Numbered from the stretch's first letter, positions 37,601-49,475 are shown. The stretch is 64,000 nt of DNA from Diphasiastrum complanatum (GCA_029204225.1 CM055112.1:24611693-24675692), one strand, 5' to 3'. Program-made: numbers and translations. Notes: generated by a model from the letters alone, not told the origin.

Positions 37601-38906
37601 GACGCATGGGTTCATTAACACTCAACGTGCTAACCTCCACTCCATGCTCCACAACCTCAAATTCCACATGCTCAGGAGCTATATCTACTTCTCTGATCTG
37701 CTGCTGGCTTGATTTGCTGGCTTGCACTGCAAAATTGCCCAACTGCAAGGGATCTACTTGAGGAATTTTCTTAATCTTCGAATTAAACTTCGAAAAATTT
37801 GCAAACTTTTTATCACATTGACAGAGAGATGTCTGCCCTTTGCTGATTATGAAAGGATCGGATCTTTCCTCTCCCTCAACAACACTCAAATTCTCCACGG
37901 AGGGAGATGAGAGACGTGTGTTGGCTGGGTGCGCAACAGGCCTGGTCTGAGGAGAATTGAGCAGGTTGTTGAGGGATGTCGTTCCTCTCCCAATAGAAAA
38001 TTTGCCCGATTCATCATTACCACCACCACTGGTGTGTCTGGATTCCCTGTCCAGAATTTCATAACTGAATTTCACCATCAAAGTGCCTCCCTTTGCCTTC
38101 CCAGAAAGATAGAAGTTTGTGGTCTGATTCAGATTCTTCTCAAAATAGCCCTTTCCATCAGAGCTCTCAGGCAGCATTCGGGTGAGCTCTAATTGATGTT
38201 TCCCAAGCTCCAATTTATCTACATCCACAGCAACAGTAGATAAAATGAAGCATTCGGACATGTATTTGATTCGGTGTGAAGCTTTTTTCGATCCATAGAC
38301 GGTGCAGCTGATACGCAAAGTCTCATAAAATTCTGCACGGCCGTGAGAAACTCTGCAGGGTACAGTTTGAGCGGAGTTATCCTGGTGGCGAAAGTGGACA
38401 GTAAGCCTCAGTCCATTCATGGATGCCGGCAAATTGTTGATGGACTGAACTTGGATCAGAAAAATGCAGTGAAATCTCTGCTGCCCAATGTGCGCCAGCG
38501 CTCGCAGTGGCTTCCAGTTCCACAGGCTCTTGTTTTGGCTGAAGCTTGCATTTTCCTGCAGCCATTCAGAGAAATTGCTAACCTTATGCAATTGCTTCTC
38601 GTATCCCTCTTTCTGCTGTTGTTTCTGAGCTCCATCCGAACCTGCAGTAGAGATGGAGTGACGGAACCCAACAGACCTGAAAACAGAGGAAACTGTGTGC
38701 TCTCTGTGCTGGTATTCACTGGCCCGCCTCTCTCTGGCAGCTCTAGTCTCACTGCCTGAGCGGAAGGACGAAGCTGAATCATTCCAAGGAGGAGCAACAG
38801 GACGCCCTGTTTTATAGAGCGCATGGCTGAGAGCTTCGACATTCTCTGGCAAATGGCTTCCTTCCTCTACCTGCTTACTGAGTCCACCAGAGCCTGAGCT
38901 AACCAT
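34673..38906 (-). CDS. PMI1-like: PLASTID MOVEMENT IMPAIRED1 (PMI1)-like protein, two exons
   Basis: Exon 1 is 38906-36385 and exon 2 is 35861-34673. The 523-bp GT-AG intron preserves frame, giving 1236 aa. Domains: basic Ser-rich N-terminus; NT-C2 (EEIG1/EHBP1) domain at about 130-287 (FHCIFLIQVQSINNLP, LMVKFSYEIL); a long acidic, probably disordered middle (about 290-690); then conserved PMI1 blocks ALMHEWGLDEKAFQ, PVVVPAEMG, AMPLDDITGK and, in exon 2, YTSLEKLAPVAVEKIEALAI; finally a LysM-like tail, residues 1187-1236 (GESLWSISAQVHGSG, NPNIIFTNDTIR). In Arabidopsis PMI1 is needed for chloroplast and nuclear light-driven movement through short actin filaments; the same role here is inferred. 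The Arabidopsis protein is about 840 aa, so this one is long, mainly in the middle. Start: first ATG of the open frame, next to MVSSGSGG. The frame is clean. Confidence 0.95.
35858..35866 (-). promoter_or_regulatory. Tandem NAGNAG splice acceptor of the PMI1-like intron
   Basis: On the minus strand the intron ends AACAGCAG, giving two acceptors three bases apart (exon 2 starting at 35861 or 35858). Both keep the frame and differ by one residue at the exon junction, so two isoforms of 1236 and 1235 aa are possible. Confidence 0.7.
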
Positions 38907-39904
38907 CTCACTTTTTCTGCTCCTTCAATACAGCTGCTCTCCTACTCTGCATGCCGATTCCCTCAAACTGGACATCACTTGCAGACAAACCCCCAAACAA
39001 TTCATAAAAACCTTCCTGGAATCGTCAATCAATGTCTGCCAAAATTTTATGGATGATGTTCTGATTCAAATTATGGTAGAAAAGTTATGCAAAGACAAAC
39101 CCAGAAACCCATTCAATTGGGATTTGAAAATTAACTCACAACAGCTTGCTGTGTTCCTGGAGAGTTGATCATCATTCTCGCAGAAAGGAAAAACTGACTA
39201 ACTTCAAATAACCAGCTCAGATATTTGGAAATTGCGCTCAAATTCCTTCGATGCTTTTGCGAGACACAAATTTTGAAGAGTTTTCAAGGCTGATAGGGAC
39301 TGATCAGTTGATGTTCCGAATGTGATGCTCTTGTCACTATAGCAACAGAGATCAGTCTCTTACAACCAGGAGCCAAATAAGTGTATTCTCCACTCTCAAT
39401 TGAGGAAATATCAACACAAGATACTCAACAAATTTCCAAGCTTTGCCAAAACAAATCAATGAGGGCATTTGCAACCGTCCATCACCCATCTCTTGATTGC
39501 CAACTGATCAAATACATGTTAGAGCTGGAGAAAGCTAGAGCTGATCAAATACATGTGAAGCTGGAGAAAGGCAGAGCTGGGTTGGCGAGCCCTTGAAGAA
39601 TTAGGAGGAAGAAAAGGCGTGCCATAGTTTCACTTCGACATGTATGAAACGAAATATGACTTAATTTGAAGGGCATTTTCAATTTGTGTGTGCAAAACTT
39701 TGTGATTCTCTTGAAAAGCTCCCTCATCTTGACATCCCAAATTTCTTCCTTTTCTTACACTTGAAAATGCCAAGGCCAGGCTTCTATGCCACAGATTTGT
39801 TGTAAGGGGGATTTTTTTATCCAGGATCAAGAGTCCAATCATACTGGATAATATTGGATATGACTCATATCCACACCTCCTTAGCACACTTGTTGGAAAC
39901 CCTT
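38907..39904. other. Upstream region of the PMI1-like gene
   Basis: This is the presumed 5' UTR and promoter (minus strand). No recognisable exon or element is seen in it. Confidence 0.45.
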
Positions 39905-40140
39905 TCCATTTTAGCGTTATGGGAAATTTTTGGCCTTGTATTGCATTCTAGGCAATACTATGTGGTGAGGCTATGTGGTGAGGTTGGTCAATGGAGTTGC
40001 AAAAACAGTCAACGTTAAAGGATAAATAAATTGTGTGGTGGTCTAAAATTTAAAGGTATGGACTTTATTGGATGGCTCGCATACAAAAATTTCACTTAAT
40101 TTGCATGTGAATGTACATGGTTGAGCATGCGAGCAATCCT
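39905..40140 (+). repeat. Dispersed repeat, left copy (partners at 46.15-46.30 and 46.93-47.04 kb)
   Basis: Two segments recur beyond the hAT element. Segment A (GGCAATACTATGTGGTGAGG..., about 39950-40040) matches 46940-47035, and segment B (AAAGGTATGGACTTTATTGG..., about 40050-40135) matches 46185-46295. The copies are clearly diverged and in the same orientation. The family is unknown and no coding sequence is seen. Confidence 0.65.
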
Positions 40141-40935
40141 CTAACTTGCAACACACGCATGACGTGGCTGCATGTTTTTCTCACCAAGCGAACGGTTGGT
40201 TCATCGTAATTCAACGCCTCTGCCTTTTCTATTGAAATCACACAATCATTTTGAAGAGATAGTATAGTATTTTCCAGGCATATTGATTTTTTGGCTATTG
40301 ATAATACCATAGAATCTGAACTTATTTTGAAATCTGGCTGATGCATGTCTTCACTCTTATGGTGATATGATACGTGGCATAGCATAGAAATTAATTTGGG
40401 TGACTTCTTGAAGTTTTCTCACGTACATATACTTTTGCAGAGGTTGCAAACACAAAGCCAGTGTTTAGACGCGATAGCAAACATGTAGCCTTGTCCTCGG
40501 ATGCTCTGTTCAGAGGCAGATCGGAAATAGACAAATCACTTCCGCCCAGCAACAAGTAGTCAAGCTTCCAGGTGATGTCCAATATGAGACATGGCTTTCT
40601 GGCTGGGCCAGATTCTCCTGCACAACAAAATATAGGAATTAACAGCAGTCAGGACTACGTTGGCATATTGAAAGATAGCAGGCTCATATCTGTAGCATCT
40701 GGACAATGTATGCTATCTTTTTTACCCTTAGCTATAGCGTTGCATTTTGAAATTAGTTGTCTCTCACAAGTGCATGTACATGTTGATCTTTGCAGCCTAC
40801 AGATGTGCACCTTACTAACCTGAACGTAGACCTTTTGAATCATCACAAGCCAGAATCGATTGTCAATTTAATCACATTATGGACAATGAAATCGTTGCAA
40901 GTTTCAACTGATATTTTCTTCCAGGTGCGTATGCA

Positions 40936-40943
40936 AATCAAAC
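40936..40943 (+). repeat. Left target-site duplication of the hAT element
   Basis: AATCAAAC here is repeated exactly at 46043-46050 on the other side of the element. An 8-bp duplication is the hAT hallmark. Confidence 0.9.
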
Positions 40944-41050
40944 CATAGTTGCAGCACGATTCGCGAATCGCGATTCAGAATCGCGATCAGAATCGCGATC
41001 CCGATTTGCGATTCGGGATTTTCCCAGAATCGTGTAGAATCGAATTTTTT
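40944..41050. repeat. hAT left terminal and subterminal inverted repeat
   Basis: After CATAGTTGCAGC come CGATTCGCGAATCGCGATTC and further ATCGCGAT words. These mirror the right end at 45962-46042. Such short palindromes near hAT ends are expected transposase-binding sites. Confidence 0.85.
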
Positions 41051-41805
41051 TTTTAAATTTTTTTTTTTTGTGCAATATGGGTATCAGATGAAAGCTCTGA
41101 TCGAGGGGAGTATGATTGTGTAGTTTGCCGACTGTTTCAGGTGCAAGATGGCCCTTTTACGCTAAAGCTGCATCCCATATAAAAAAAAGAGAACACATTG
41201 GGGCATTCCTAGTGAACATAGCAGGAATCTCCCTTTCTCTGATTCTCCCTCTCTCTATCTCTCTCTGATCACGATTCACAACAAACGGAACTAAAACCAT
41301 GCTGAACAAAAACCTAGCTGAATCATTCTGAACTTTAGCCTTAAATGAAACAATTTTTGACAAAACAACCATAACCATAAATCATAAAATCGAAGTTACT
41401 GAACTAAAACCACAAAGAACAATACTGAATCACGACAATGCTGTGAATAGGATCATCATAATATATAATATCGGGCCACATGGCACCAAAAAGGGGTACA
41501 ATGATGTTCCATGAACGTAATGAAAACTATATAACTAAGGCTCGTCAGAGTCATGGTAGGATAAATCATCCGAATCTGTGGACTGCAGATCCCATGGGTC
41601 CGCAGATGAATCGGAACTGGAGGGAGCCATATGTCATGGTGTGGCCCTGGCTCTGCTGCGTGCTCTGGATCCCTGCTGCGTGCCCTGGCTCTGGACCACC
41701 CCCCTCTCCCTGCCTCTACCTTTGCCTCTGCCTCTGCCTCTCTCCCCTCCTCTGGCCCCCATCTGGCTGCCCCCAGCCCTGTGTCTACTCCGTCGTGCCT
41801 ATGTG

Positions 41806-44800
41806 TCAGGTGGCCGTAACCCTACGCCCTGGGATGGCCCTACCCACTGTGATGATGCCTGGCCGACGACTGCCTGTGATGCTCCACTCCTGTCTACAAA
41901 AAGAGTACTCAGTCCCCCCCCTCCTAGAACCTCTAGGTCTCCCCCTAGGCCTACGTGCAGGAATGACTGGCTCCTCCTCTGTCTCTGCATCAGGGTCCAC
42001 TAGCAGGTCAGCCAGGTCATCCCCCTGTGCCTCCGCCCACATCTCCTCGTCCTCCTCTGTATCTCCCTCAACCCACTCATCCTCCTCCACATAGTCTGTC
42101 CCGAGCATCTCTCCACCCTCCGAGACCTCGTCATCTCCCTCCTCAGCCCTCTCCCTCTGCCTCTCTGTCCTCCTCTGCTGCCGTAAAGCCCGTGCGTCAG
42201 CCTGTGCCTGTCTGTAGAGCTCTCTATGGATCTCATCATCCATCTCCTCCTATGTGGGTGGTGCCCGAGGAGCAGCAGCTATCGAATTCACCAAGCAAGT
42301 GTCGGGGTCCACCTGCAACCAAAAACAATACATTGTTGTTACGCATGTATTGTGCAACTAACTGCATATTTTGAAAGCAAATCAATTCATCAAAGCATAC
42401 CAAGAAAAAAGGGGTGATGATGTGACTCACCTCGAGCATCTGACCCTCTCCTCGTGTGCGCCTCAGCATACGGCCGTTGGTGTTCACAAACACCAACCGC
42501 CTACACTGCTCGATGGACAACCTGTTCCTCTTCTGCGTGTGATACAAGGCCCAGGTGCTCCAATTCCTCTCACAAGCTCCTGCAGAACAGTCCTGTGCAA
42601 GGACTCTCTCAACCAATCGCCTCAGGTCACCTGTGCTGCGCCCGTGGATGCACCACCATGTAACGGGCCTCAGCTGATCCTCCCTCCACCGACTCTGCTC
42701 TCCATCGAAAGGAAACTGGAAGCGCTCAAATGCGAGCAGCTGGCTTGCAATGTTGGCCAGCATCGGATCTATTGGCAAAAGGAAAAACATGGCACATGTA
42801 AGACCCCTCAAATTCAGACACTACCAATGAGTACAATACTGCAGTAACATTGCTACCAAATGATTTCTCACACGTACCTGGTCCGGGCCATACGCGCTCC
42901 GTGTACTCCACCCATCCCCGGTGCAGCTCCGGATCGTCCCTCTCTCGTGTAGAGCGCCACAAGGGGTGTAACATGTGGGCTACGGCGTGAATGGGTCGGT
43001 GGAAGTAGTCCCATCTGGCCTCCCAGATGCGTGAGATCTCGCGCCTCCTGCAGCAGACAAATTACAACAATCACTAAACCATAGCATAAAAGAAATGCAT
43101 CAGACTCGAGTGAGAAACAACAAACTAGACACTGAAGAGTCATACCTATGCTCGTCCAAGGCTGACAACAGAATCCCCTCACCGATGCGCTCCATGAACT
43201 CGTAAATGAGACCGAGGGTGCACCCCTCACAGTCTACCAGACGCAGCACTCTGTAAATGGGTAGTAGGATCCCACTAATCTCCTCAGTAGCTCTCCAGAA
43301 TTCGTCGTCGTACACAGTGGACTGGAAAAATGCCGAATGGGGGAGGTTTGTAAAGTCTCGGAGGGCCATGCTGGAAACCATCCGCCGCAATGCATCCTTC
43401 ACCACCACCAATCGCTCTAGCACCAAGAAGTAAAACGCAAAGCGTGTGGGTGCGGGCTTCTTCAGGTTTAGGGTGGAGAAGGTGCGGAACAGGGCCAACA
43501 CACGCCTCTTCCTGGTGACAAAAGTGACCAGGCGCATGGCCGTAGAAGTGATCTGCAACACAAACACCTAGTAAAAAAGTTTAGACGGTAATTGAGACGT
43601 GGTTAGCAACATCGAAGGAAGAAAGCATAGCAAATAGAACAAACTATACCTCTCTGATCCATGGAAGCGCACATAGGTCATGGATGAGCAAGTCTATGCA
43701 ATGTGCAGCACAGGGTGTCCACACAATGCTGGGGTGCTCCCTCATCATAATCTCGCCCATCTGCTTGCGAGGCGTTGTCGGTGACAAACCTGAACCACGT
43801 GCTCATCTCCGATGTCAGCAATAACATCTCTAATGACCTCCCATATGAAATCGGCTGTGATGGCGTCACCACCTCGAGTGGCATCCACGCCACATAGGAA
43901 TACTGTGCCAAGCGGGCAAGAAACCAAGACATTGATGACGGATCGCCGATGAATGTTGGTCCATCCATCGCTCAGTATCGTGCATCCATACCTGTCGCAA
44001 AACACCCATTAGCTACATGCAAAAATTACGGCACCAGTAAATCCTAAACACATGCAAAGAGATTACAAAGACAAGTTACTTACTGCTCCCAAGCTAAGCG
44101 AATGGAACTCAACTCCCGCGTGATGGTCTTCTCCTCTTGACGAAGCAACCTCCCTCGTAGTGCCTCTCACCTAGGAGGTGTCCATGTAGCATCCACGGCC
44201 GCCATCTGTGCACAGAACTCCCTGAACACCCAAGTGTCAGCAACAGCAAAGGCAATGCCGCACTCGTAAAAGAATTGGCCACACAGTCGAGTGCAACGGG
44301 CCTGCTGCTCTCTCCGCCAACCGCATCGATCAAGGGTCTGTTGCCTGGGCCTGACCCCTCTCTGCTGTGTATAGGGTGCTCGTGGTCTGGCATGCCCAAC
44401 GGATGGCTGATCTGTGGGTGTGTCACTCTCTCTGGCAACATCTGTCGAAGCATGTGGTGCATCTGCTGCCGAGGAGGAGGGTCGAGAAGCACCCGCTGCT
44501 GCTGAACCAACATGCTCATCTGATGGTCCTATTGCTGTTGCGGATGGAACTGAAGGTGCTCTACTGGGCCTTGCACCTGAACCATGCTCTGCCCGTGCTG
44601 TACTGGGCCCTGCAACTGTACCATGCTCTGCCCATGATGTACTGGGCCCTGCACCTGTACCATGCCCAACCCATGATGTACTACGCCCTGCAGCTATACC
44701 ATGCCCTGCCCGTGATGTACTGGGCCCAATATCCATGGTAGGCCCTGCCTGTCTGCCTGTGAGCCCTCCTGCATGCCTACCTGTAGCTGCTCCTGCTGCC

Positions 44801-45092
44801 TGTCCCTGTCTAGAACCCTGTGATGCAGTACCGGGCCCGTACATGGTAGACAACCTCTACAAATCCTCATAAGAAATCCTGGGGCAATCAGATATGCCCA
44901 ATGTCCGCCCATCTGGCCCTCTGACCCGCAGCAAGTGAGCCCTAACCCTGGTGAGTGATCCCGTGAAGTGACCACCGCAATGCAAGCATCTCCATCTGCG
45001 GGTGCCTGAGCCATGGTATGTGCCCACATCCCCGTCGGTAAGCTCAACCTCGACCCAAAGGCCTTGGTCCCGCACTGGCATCGTATCAACAC
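41806..45092 (-). pseudogene. hAT transposase gene (BED finger, DUF659, dimerisation domain), lightly damaged
   Basis: Read on the minus strand from about 45.08 kb. A BED-type zinc finger comes first (WRCLHCGGHFTGSLTRVRAH), then a linker with a 13-residue repeat. DUF659 follows (FFYECGIAFAVADTWVFREF, then across an intron at 44088-43989 WEQYGCTILSDGWTNIHRRS, FLCGVDATRGG and VTDNAS). Further exons (43.57-43.14 and about 43.05-42.88 kb) lead to a hAT dimerisation domain (WWCIHGRS, CSAGACERNWSTWALYHTQK) near 42.55 kb and an acidic Arg/Glu-rich C-terminus ending near 41.81 kb. Breaks seen: an in-frame TAG after ISYEDL, an in-frame TGA after WTPPR, a frameshift near VQV/VTDNAS and a further in-frame stop in the last exon before the EEMDDEIHRE segment. 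It is therefore probably inactive by itself, but recently so. Confidence 0.85.
44542..44735 (-). repeat. 39-bp tandem repeat inside the hAT transposase linker
   Basis: About five units with a 39-bp period are seen (starts of the ACCATGC word at 44581, 44620, 44659 and 44698). They encode a 13-residue repeat with the core GPSTSWAEHG. Being in frame, they lengthen a probably disordered linker. Confidence 0.8.
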
Positions 45093-45961
45093 GACCCTAA
45101 ACCTGCAAACAACAAATAATCAGGCAAACGTTCAGTAGAAAAAAAAATACATTGCATTGAACAACATTACCGAGCTCAAATAGAGCTCAAAATACCAGAG
45201 CATACATCAAAACGATTCCAGTTCACACATTAAATCAAGTTCCAAAGAAGAACATGAGATTAGGGCGTGGGATAGAGCAATTTCTATATGAGGGATAACA
45301 GGCGACTGACGTTAGCGTCGGAGTCCGTGCAGGCATAAAGGAGTGCAGTGTGGGCCTAAACTGCGCCCCTAGCAGATGTTTGCACGATGGTCCACGCCTA
45401 AACCCTAAAAAGTATGGAATCAGGACATGAAGATTAAAATTTGTGATACGGACGTAGACGAGCGGAACGGAGGTCATAGGAGTCTGTGCAAGCATGTGGA
45501 AATGCATTCTAGGCTCAGACATCACCTCACTCGGTTTCCAGCAAGCCATTCTGTGGAAATGGCCAAAATACACAAGCATTTGGAATGTGGTGTTCAAATC
45601 TCGCTAGGCGTGTCGTGACGGCTGAAACTGATGCTGTAAAAATCACTGTGGGCGTGAAGAAAGGTGGTCTAGAGCCAAAGTACGCTCGATTTGGTTGCCT
45701 ACAGCTCAATGTCAACAATTGCAAAAAATCAAGCCTACACTTATCAAATATCGAAATTTGGTCGTTTCGCTCTCCACGAAGCTCAGACCCACCCGGCACC
45801 GTGCACACCAACTCCGTATCGTCGAGTAGATGCCTGCCAAGTATTCACTTGCGAAGATTGGACGCCCACGGCTCTCAGAAAAATTTTTTGCCTCCTCCAC
45901 TGCTGGCGCGGTTCTGTGCGCGAGGAGGAGGCCAAAAATCGGGTTTTTTTTTTTTTTTTTT

Positions 45962-46042
45962 GCGATTCTGTCCACGATTCGTTGCAGCGAATCGCGATTC
46001 CCGAATTGCGAAGCTGGCGAATCGCGATTCGCTGCAACTTTG
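45962..46042. repeat. hAT right terminal and subterminal inverted repeat
   Basis: GAATCGCGATTC and related words run up to GCTGCAACTTTG at 46031-46042, which is the inverted partner of the left end. AATCAAAC follows at 46043. Confidence 0.85.
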
Positions 46043-46050
46043 AATCAAAC
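46043..46050 (+). repeat. Right target-site duplication of the hAT element
   Basis: AATCAAAC is identical to 40936-40943. Confidence 0.9.
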
Positions 46051-46149
46051 AATGATTTATAGTTTGAAGCCATTGACAATATTGAGTTTTATAAAGAACT
46101 TTCAATAATTTGGTACTAATCGGTTGTGAGCGACCACTTTGTTTTGAAA

Positions 46150-47040
46150 AACTATGGTGGTGGTTGGAATTTTTAAGGTGACCCAAATTTTAAAGGCATG
46201 GACATTATTGGAGGGCTCTCATGCATAAATTTCCCTTAATTTGCATGTGAATCAACATGGAGCATGAGCATTCGCTTTTTTGTACAGCTGAGCATGCGAG
46301 CAGTTTTCATCTATGGCTGAGCATGCTAGCATGAGCATTTGCTTTTATCTTTGTGACTTTGAACATGCATAAATTTCAACAAAGCATGCAACATAAGACC
46401 ATCATTGGTTCCCAAACGTGTTGGCAATCAATTGCGTGATTTTGAGAACTTGTATTGGCATCTGGTCATTGTGAACGTTGTTGAAAACATTTGTTCCTCT
46501 TTGATAGATCTAGCTTATCAAGCAAAGTATCACAGGGATATTACTATTACTGACCAATGAAGAGGAATTTTGCAAGTTTTTGATGATAAGCAACTTGCTT
46601 GTGGATATGGCTTAACATCCACACCAGCGACATTCGAACTATGCCTGTAAAGTTTGCCAGTATACTAGAAGGCTTTGAGTACGCTTGATCTTTTGCTGGT
46701 GATCATCTTTGGTGCTGGACAAATTTACTTCTATGTCATCTCAAAGGCCTTGCCATTATTGTGGTGTTTTGAGATTTGTAATAGATCTTAATGAGGGCCA
46801 TCTTTATAGAGATTTTAATACATGCTTATGTTATTCTAATCCTATGACACATATTTGGTTTCACACAATGGGCAAAAACATGTATTGGAAAAAGCTAGAA
46901 TAATAAATAACTATTTAAACTCTGGATGTTATGAAATTTCTTGCCTTGCAAAGGCAATACTATGTGTTCAGGTCGGTCAATGGAGTATGTAACAAAGTGA
47001 AAGTTAAAGCATATTATGTGGTTGTTGTCTTAAATAGTAT
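46150..47040 (+). repeat. Dispersed repeat, right copies
   Basis: Segment B is at about 46185-46295 and segment A at about 46940-47035, matching 39905-40140. Between them (46300-46930) I see no supported gene. Confidence 0.6.
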
Positions 47041-47764
47041 CAAATATGTTCAAAGCTGACTTTCACAGAGGTCAGGTCCAGCTGACACGCTTCATAAATG
47101 ACGAAAATAAAACGCTTCTGAACTCTGACGGTTTATTGCGATTTTAAACTATCAGTTCTATCTCAGACAAGCATAGAGTAAAACACATTCACCTTTTAAA
47201 ACTGTATCCATATAACTACTTCCAAACCATGCTAATAAACCCTGGTTACAAGCGTTCTTGCTTTCACTAAACGTTGATAACCGAAAAATCAATCATTCCC
47301 TTAATTAACTCCACCACATATGACATTCATTACTGTAATTCTCAATTGAACTCTAGTTCATGCTTAAAAAATCGATTCACTACCAAATCTTACAAGTAGT
47401 CACCAATGTAAATGAGTACAACTGAAAATTACAACCATCAACAACACTTAAATCTGTAGGACCTCCGAAAAAAAACTTGACGTAATTAGTCCCTCAACAA
47501 GCTTACTTCCCTAGACCATTTGTTTTTAGTAGATATTACTTCCGTCGTTTCTCAGTTTTTAGCTGATTAAACATTATTTATTGTTCATAAAATTGATATC
47601 AGATCTGCAATGTCAGTCTGTAGTTTGGAAAATGATTGATCGTAGTTTGAAGCAATAGCTGCAACTACAAATATCGACTGCATCAATGAATCAGAAGTGT
47701 TCGACTTCGAAGTGCTCTAAGTATTCGACTTCCTCGATGATTCCCAGAACAGAGTTGTTAGGAA
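47041..47764. other. Intergenic, no supported feature
   Basis: This is AT-rich sequence with no recognisable domain or repeat. It precedes the gypsy remnant. Confidence 0.4.
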
Positions 47765-49190
47765 CCATTGGATTCACAACAATTCTCTAATCTGGTTTTC
47801 CATAAAAAGAGCACACCCTATTGCCCACATTGTAACGGACAAGCAGAATTGTCAAACAAGATCCTCTACGGTATCATCACGAAGATGGTAGAAGCATCAC
47901 ACTCTGATTGGGAACACAAACTGAATGCAGCTTTATGGGCATTCAGGACCACCTTCAATGTGAGCACTGGACAAACTCCATTTCAAATGGTGTATGGATA
48001 GGAAGTCGTAATGCCTACTGAATTTGTCGTTCCGAGTTTGAGAGTTGCCATCACCGAACATTTAAGTATAGAAGAATCTACCAAGAGGAGACTTCAAAAT
48101 CTTCTCCAACTCCACGAGACTCGCTTCCTAGCACTTCATGCCCAAGCTGTAGAAAAATAGTGAAGGAAAGGTTGGCACGATCAGAATATCAAGACCAAGG
48201 ATCTCGTCAAGGGAGAATTGGCAGGAAAGCAGGAAATGGTTCGAAATTATATTGAACGGGTTAAACGCCTCAAATTTGAGTGCGTACCCAAGCTGATTAA
48301 CGAAGATGCCATGATTATGTGATTTTTGACAGGTCTACCTAAAAGGATTAGATGCGAGCTGAAATTCCATAATGAGTACGCAACTTTGCAAAATGCTATG
48401 GACGATGCGATACGAGAGGAGGACGAAGATTCAGCCGAATATTGGTATGTTGCCTTATATAGCAAGGCAAACCACTACGACATCCACCACTATCGCATCA
48501 ACAAATATCAATGCCGTTGTAGAGATGATGCTCAATGAGTTTGAAAAACTTGGGAAGAACTAGCAGATACAGATGGAAAAGTTGCAGTCGCAATTTGATG
48601 AAAAGATAAAAGCCTTGGAAGATTTCCACGGAAAAGTGACAAGGAACCTGAGAAGTTTGCTAAGACTTTTCCTACTAGGAAAAATGTCTGGTGTTCCATT
48701 TGTATGGGCAATCACACAACGAATGAATGTCCACAATTGAAAAAACAAATGGAAACCAGTATTTGCCATCTATGCAATTCACCTGATCATGAGACTGCTT
48801 ATTGCCATTTTAATCCTCAGATTATTCAGCAATGATATGCCCAGATGAGATATCGGGAAACCCTTTACGGAAAGGATCCTACAGCCAAACCTTGTCAATC
48901 TACTCTTGGGTATCTGGAGAGACTAGCTTTACCAGCCCCACCAACACAATCAGCTCCTCCTGCTAATTTGATAGAACCTGAACCTTACAAAGGTAACGAA
49001 CAATGGAATTACAGTAATGATCATGAAAGTGGACCTTCAGAACAGTATGCTATTTATGCTACCACACAACAACAAGCATCTAGAAATTGGACTAGAGTGC
49101 CACTTGGATGCTTTTCATGTGAAGAAAGATATATTATCATAGGACATGATAGAAGAGGCCATCAAATGATTACACTCCCATCAAGCTAAA
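47765..49190 (+). mobile_element. Ty3/gypsy fossil with rearranged order (integrase then gag)
   Basis: On the plus strand the C-terminal integrase region (STPYCPHCNGQAELSNKILY and LWAFRTTFNVSTGQTPFQMV) comes first. From about 48.2 kb there follow gag-like sequence and two CCHC-like knuckles (CSICMGNHTTNEC and CHLCNSPDHETAYC, about 48.69-48.81 kb). Gag normally precedes integrase, so this is a joined remnant of two pieces, not one simple copy. It is broken in several places, has no LTR found, and is old. Confidence 0.75.
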
Positions 49191-49475
49191 GACATTGATG
49201 AATAAGGGGGAAAAAAAAAAAGTATGCTGCTGACATCCTCTCATCTTTCTGTCTATCTTTGTACAGAATCCGAGTATCAGAGGTTATATCACCTGAGGTG
49301 GATAGTACAATTGGAATCAAACAAGGATACGAAATAGAGACATGAAGTACTAGCTTGACAACTACTTCTATTGTGTGGGCACACATCTCATGACTACAAA
49401 TACATATGCTATCTCAAATCATATGGGCTAAGCCCTCTATACCACATCATATTATCTTGTCATAGTTTGTTGTCT

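Larger units (their letters stand above)
40944..46042 (-). mobile_element. hAT DNA transposon, structurally complete (5.1 kb)
   Basis: The ends are CATAGTTGCAGC at 40944 and, inverted, CAAAGTTGCAGC ending at 46042 (11 of 12 matching). The flanking 8-bp duplications AATCAAAC are perfect. Both ends carry subterminal GAATCGCGATTC palindromes in several copies (40955-41045 and 45965-46030). The interior encodes one hAT transposase on the minus strand. The coding part is visibly GC-rich compared with the host background, and the perfect duplication suggests insertion not long ago. A run of 18 T lies next to the right subterminal repeats. Confidence 0.93.

Noticed and set aside
40438-40560. Open stretch after a TTTTGCAG acceptor-like site, ending in TAG, that looked like a last exon
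   Set aside because: It is only about 40 codons, there is no recognisable motif, no partner exon in phase, and the opposite strand is equally open.
41480-42094. Long plus-strand frames rich in Pro and Ser between 41.5 and 44.9 kb
   Set aside because: They are complements of GC-rich, Glu/Arg/Gly-rich hAT transposase exons and show no domain of their own.
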